A stretch of 64,000 bases of DNA from Phoebastria nigripes. Its lineage: Eukaryota; Chordata; Aves; Procellariiformes; Diomedeidae. The position numbers and the translations under genes were made by a program. Below, piece after piece: positions 60,425 to 64,000 of this stretch. A model generated the notes under the pieces. It had not been told where the DNA came from. It was given only the letters and a program-made list of their open reading frames with translations, and did no database searches. Location of the stretch: contig JAYKAV010003134.1 in assembly GCA_035582835.1 (NCBI GenBank), positions 1-64,000 on the forward strand, given 5' to 3'. Every line of letters begins with the position of its first letter. Position 1 is the first letter of the stretch.

Positions 60425-63400
60425 CTGAAGAAGTGTAGTAAGGCCTTGTACTCACGAAGTCATAATAGACAGCAAATGTGTAAGAAATATTCTAGAAGCC
60501 AAGAGAAAGAGCACTTCTTCCTGTGTACCAGAAGCTTGAAGCACGAGTCCGAAACACATCAGTCTGGGGTGGTTCCTGAACAGTGACAACTGTGAAGGCT
60601 GCAACACATTTTATAATGATAGGGGTGTGGTTGTAGAAATGAAGCAGGTGGCCATACAGGATGAGCTATTTATAGTTATACAGGCCTCCTCTCACACTGG
60701 TGGCATCCACACAAAGGAAACCATCCACATTCCACTAATAAACATTCCTGAAAATGCTTCTTTACAGTTGCAAGTAATGCCTCAGCATATACTTCATTTC
60801 TATCACCTATGTCTATTCTAAATAATAAGTGGACCTTAAGAGGCCAATTAAAAATGTTGCTTGCATGTTATCAGCATTCTGATGTACTTCAGTCCATGTC
60901 ATTCCCTTTACTTGTTGAAGATTATTAAAGAAACAGATTGGAAACCTGGGGAGTTCTGAAAGAGGGAAGCCAAGGTCCTCTCTTCTCATCCACAGAGGAG
61001 TTTATCAGATCCAAGAACACTTATCCTGTCTCACTAGAGATTTCAGTCTTAATAAGAAACATTTGAACTCTGTCCTATCCATTTCTACTGAAAGCTTTCT
61101 ACTAAATAAATAAATAGGAAAGAGTATCTTACCTAGTTTCAACACAAGGGCCTCACAGAAAGACTTCAATAAAAAAAATAAAAAAAGAGAGACTGATTTT
61201 CCAAATTTAAAAATTAAAAATAGGTGGGTAATTTTTGTATTTTCCTTTCCAAAATTGATAATCGGGTATCTAAACACAATCCAAGTTTGAAAATCCTTAA
61301 TAATTAACAAATCATGCTTTACAGTGTATATCTGACCAAAGGAGATAAAAAGAGTAAGTTGCAACTGAGTAGAGATATTTTCAGTCTTTGTATTTCCTGA
61401 CCCCTATTCTGTTCAAGTCCATTGGAATTTCATTATTACATTTATTGGAAAGACAGTGAGTGCAACAGTGAGCAATCTAGAAAGCATAACTTTTTAAGAT
61501 AATGAAACATAACTAAGTATTTAAAGCTAGAGAAAATAAAATTATTTTTCTCTTAATCTTTTCCTCAATAACCAAACCTTTCTCTGAGAATAAAATGTAT
61601 TTTGTACAAGGAAAAGGGTCAGGAGTCGGTAATTACTACATCTTTTACACATTTCTAGACTTTCATGAAAAGTGTAAAAGCAGGTACATTCTTATCCTAA
61701 CAGTGTAAATCAGAAGTCATTACTCCATTGAAGTAAATGAAGCTATGTGAAAAGAAACCCAATATAATTGTCTTATTTAATGGAAATTTTGCACTTATTA
61801 AAAAAATCACATAATACAATGCAGCCACTCATCAAGGAAAGAATCAAGCCAAAGTGTTACGTTGTATTTGCTTGTTAGCTTTTTATTTATCTTCTTCACA
61901 CATTATAGCAGTCAAAAACATCAACAACTTAGTGCATGTTTTTGCACCTCTTTAGCAAAAGTTGCTGATAATTAATCCAAATTCCTTTAACACTGGTGAT
62001 GGGAAATGAAAGACAGACAAGTATATTTACCACAGAAAGAGCAGTAAACTGGCAAATGAACTAGCTGTGACTGAGAATCCTCTAAATTATAAGTACATGT
62101 ATACTCTCACTTGAGACAAAAAGTGTAATTGGTAAACTAGGCATGTCTGAACATATTACTAGAATTATACTACCTAAATTACTGAAATTCTCTGCAATCA
62201 ATAAATGAGTTTTTTCATTTGTTTTAAAAATAAATTTACATCATATCATACTATGATATGCACTCCTAGAATTTTTTGCAACAAGGACTGATAAAGCTCA
62301 TGTGCTTGTGTGTGCACAAACCTAAATCACCATGAAAGAATGAACTCATACCAAATTTCTACTTCTTATACAAGAATTATAATGGATCCATTCCATTCCA
62401 ATTATATTTGAAAGGTCAGGTAATCAGCTTAGGTTAATGATGATATTAGTGGATCTCTCCAAATAGCAAGTGGCAAGAAAAATCTTAACTTTGCCATTCC
62501 ATTTCTTAAGGTGAAGTTGAAAATTTATAGGACATGACAAGCCTGTAGGACACAGTGGACAAAGTATTAGTAAAAGCAGAGAGGGCACACTTCAGTTCTT
62601 GATTCACAAAATAAAATATTCAAAAGTCAGGAAATGCACATCTTAAAACCAGATGTGCTGGCCTTTTTCTGCCCCACTGTGAAACCCTTTCTGTTTGGGC
62701 TTCATCTCCTATGAACTAAAACACAGAAATATAGCTCTTTGTATGTTATATATTGATGTAAAACATATGTGAATATTCTTACATCTTGAATTTTACTTCT
62801 TAGTAAATTTAGGCCAGAATTTTCAGGACTAAATTGCAATTCTGCTTTCTTGATTAGAAAGAAGTGGGTATCTGCTCTACCATATGTTCAACTGTGAATG
62901 TGACTGAAAGAAAGATTCACACTAAGTAATAGTAGGTAACTAACCTGGGAAGGTAGTCATTTTAATGTTCTTATGCAGTCAATGAATAGAGACAGGCTCC
63001 TCCAGGAATGAGTCAGAGTAGAAGCTTAACATAGGCAAATCATGCTCTAGAAGTTGTTCTCTTTTTCTAGTAACCTAATGAGTTGCTCAGACTGTAACTT
63101 AGGTACCAAAGTTAAATGTTTAAAATTATAAGTGAATTGTGAAGTTCTCTTCACAACTCACAATTTGCCAAATGAATAAATGATCTATTTACAAATTTGT
63201 TTAGTATAAAATCAATTGCAATGTTAAATAGCAATTTCCAAGCATTATTTGTTTGGATTTGGTGAACTGTTCAGAGGATACAAAGTATTCCCCTTCAAAA
63301 AGAAAAGCATATTCTTAACCCCTTCTCTTCATTGAAATATTACTGAAATGCTTCTTCAAAAATTACAAGAAAATGTTAAATTCAGAAAGGCTTAGAAAAT

Positions 63401-63632
63401 TTGCTTCAGAAATTTGGAAATAGTAAAAAATGAGATTTAAACGATCTTAAATGTGTCCCAAGGTACATTCTGTAGCAAGCCTGAAATCTGCAATAATAAA
63501 AAGCTAGACAATACAAGCAAATCTGTGACCAAATTAATCGTTCTGTAATGGGAAGCAAATAAACCCAAAGTCCAAGCACAGAAACAGTCCATTCTGGTAC
63601 TCAGAAAACAAACTGATGTAACAGGAGACTGT
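60425..63632. other. AT-rich intergenic sequence
   Basis: No gene recognised. The 119-codon frame at 61005-61364 is AT-biased, hydrophobic and without a recognisable domain. Confidence 0.5.
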
Positions 63633-64000
63633 CTTGGCTAAGAAGGGAACTCATGGTGGTATACAGCACCTGGAAGCACTGACAGGCTACAGAGGAGGAA
63701 TTTAGAAGCATCATCCAAGCATGTAGTGATGGTGTCAGGAAAGCCAAAGCTCAGCTAGAGTTAAGACTTCCAAGGGACTTCAAGGGCAACAGGAAAACCT
63801 TCTATCACTGCATTAGAGCGTGGGTTGAGTTCTTACAATTACTTATAAGCACAGGTCCACATGGGCTGCTTCCAAAGGTGCTCAGAGAGCTGGCTGATGT
63901 GCTTGCAAGACCATTCTTTCATCTTTGGAAAGTTATGGAGATCAGGGTAAATGCCTAATGATTAGAAAAAAGTAAATGTTGTACCCATCTTCATAAAAGG
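63633..64000 (+). mobile_element. CR1 LINE ORF2 fragment, internally deleted, runs off the window
   Basis: The plus-strand translation shows the region just before the CR1 reverse transcriptase (ATEEEFRSIIQACSDGVRKA, with a stop shortly before it). After a jump near 63825-63850 it shows the RT start (GPHGLLPKVLRELADVLA, then VVPIFIKG). The two parts are normally farther apart, so internal sequence is missing. The element continues beyond 64000. Confidence 0.85.

Noticed and set aside
61005..61364. 119-codon hydrophobic open frame
   Set aside because: AT-biased composition, no domain, no conserved context. Expected by chance in such DNA.

Overview
The window looks like gene-poor, AT-rich chromosomal DNA of a bird. 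The evidence is several CR1 LINE copies with the typical short tandem 3' tails, and avian-type class III (ERV-L-like) retroviral LTRs starting TGTCCTGG or TGTGCTGG with 5-bp target duplications. LTRs of this kind are, as far as I recall, widespread in Neoaves. I cannot name the species. I found no convincing host protein-coding gene, rRNA, tRNA or CRISPR array. Nearly all recognisable sequence is mobile-element DNA in different stages of decay.

Layout. 1-1489: two copies of one LTR subfamily in opposite orientation, the second a clean solo LTR with target duplication CAGGA. 3312-10198: a full-length minus-strand ERV-L-like provirus with target duplication CCAAG. It has both LTRs, a tRNA-Lys-like primer site, a hydrophobic leader ORF, broken gag and pro-pol, a polypurine tract and no env. 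10274-11576: a long LTR of a second, unrelated family carrying a stub of internal sequence. A sister copy lies at 59068-60424. 15.6-17.1 kb: decayed minus-strand CR1 pieces, including an ORF1 remnant with SGNH-esterase motifs. 18.8-19.4 kb and 51.4-51.8 kb: plus-strand CR1 3' ends with tails. 31946-32206: a poly(A)-tailed retrocopy with a perfect 16-bp target duplication, which is unusual for a bird. 32.85-34.22 kb: a GC-rich 173-bp direct repeat pair. 36.9-37.1 kb: a third LTR subfamily fragment. 43.8-44.6 kb: a very old CR1 copy interrupted by a microsatellite. 48.97-49.64 kb: decayed coding sequence of unknown origin ending at a polypurine-tract-like motif, possibly the 3' end of another retroelement. 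63.6-64.0 kb: a CR1 ORF2 fragment running off the window.

The elements do not form a host pathway. The provirus once encoded Gag, protease, reverse transcriptase, RNase H and integrase, and it is now defective. The most interesting signals are the intact hydrophobic ORF between primer site and gag, the LTR pair that is about 1% divergent in U3 but far more divergent in R/U5, the poly(A) retrocopy, and the unidentified decayed ORF near 49 kb. Between elements I see only AT-rich unique sequence and simple repeats. Element boundaries come from reading termini and target duplications by eye. Family assignments rest on recognising motifs, not on searches.
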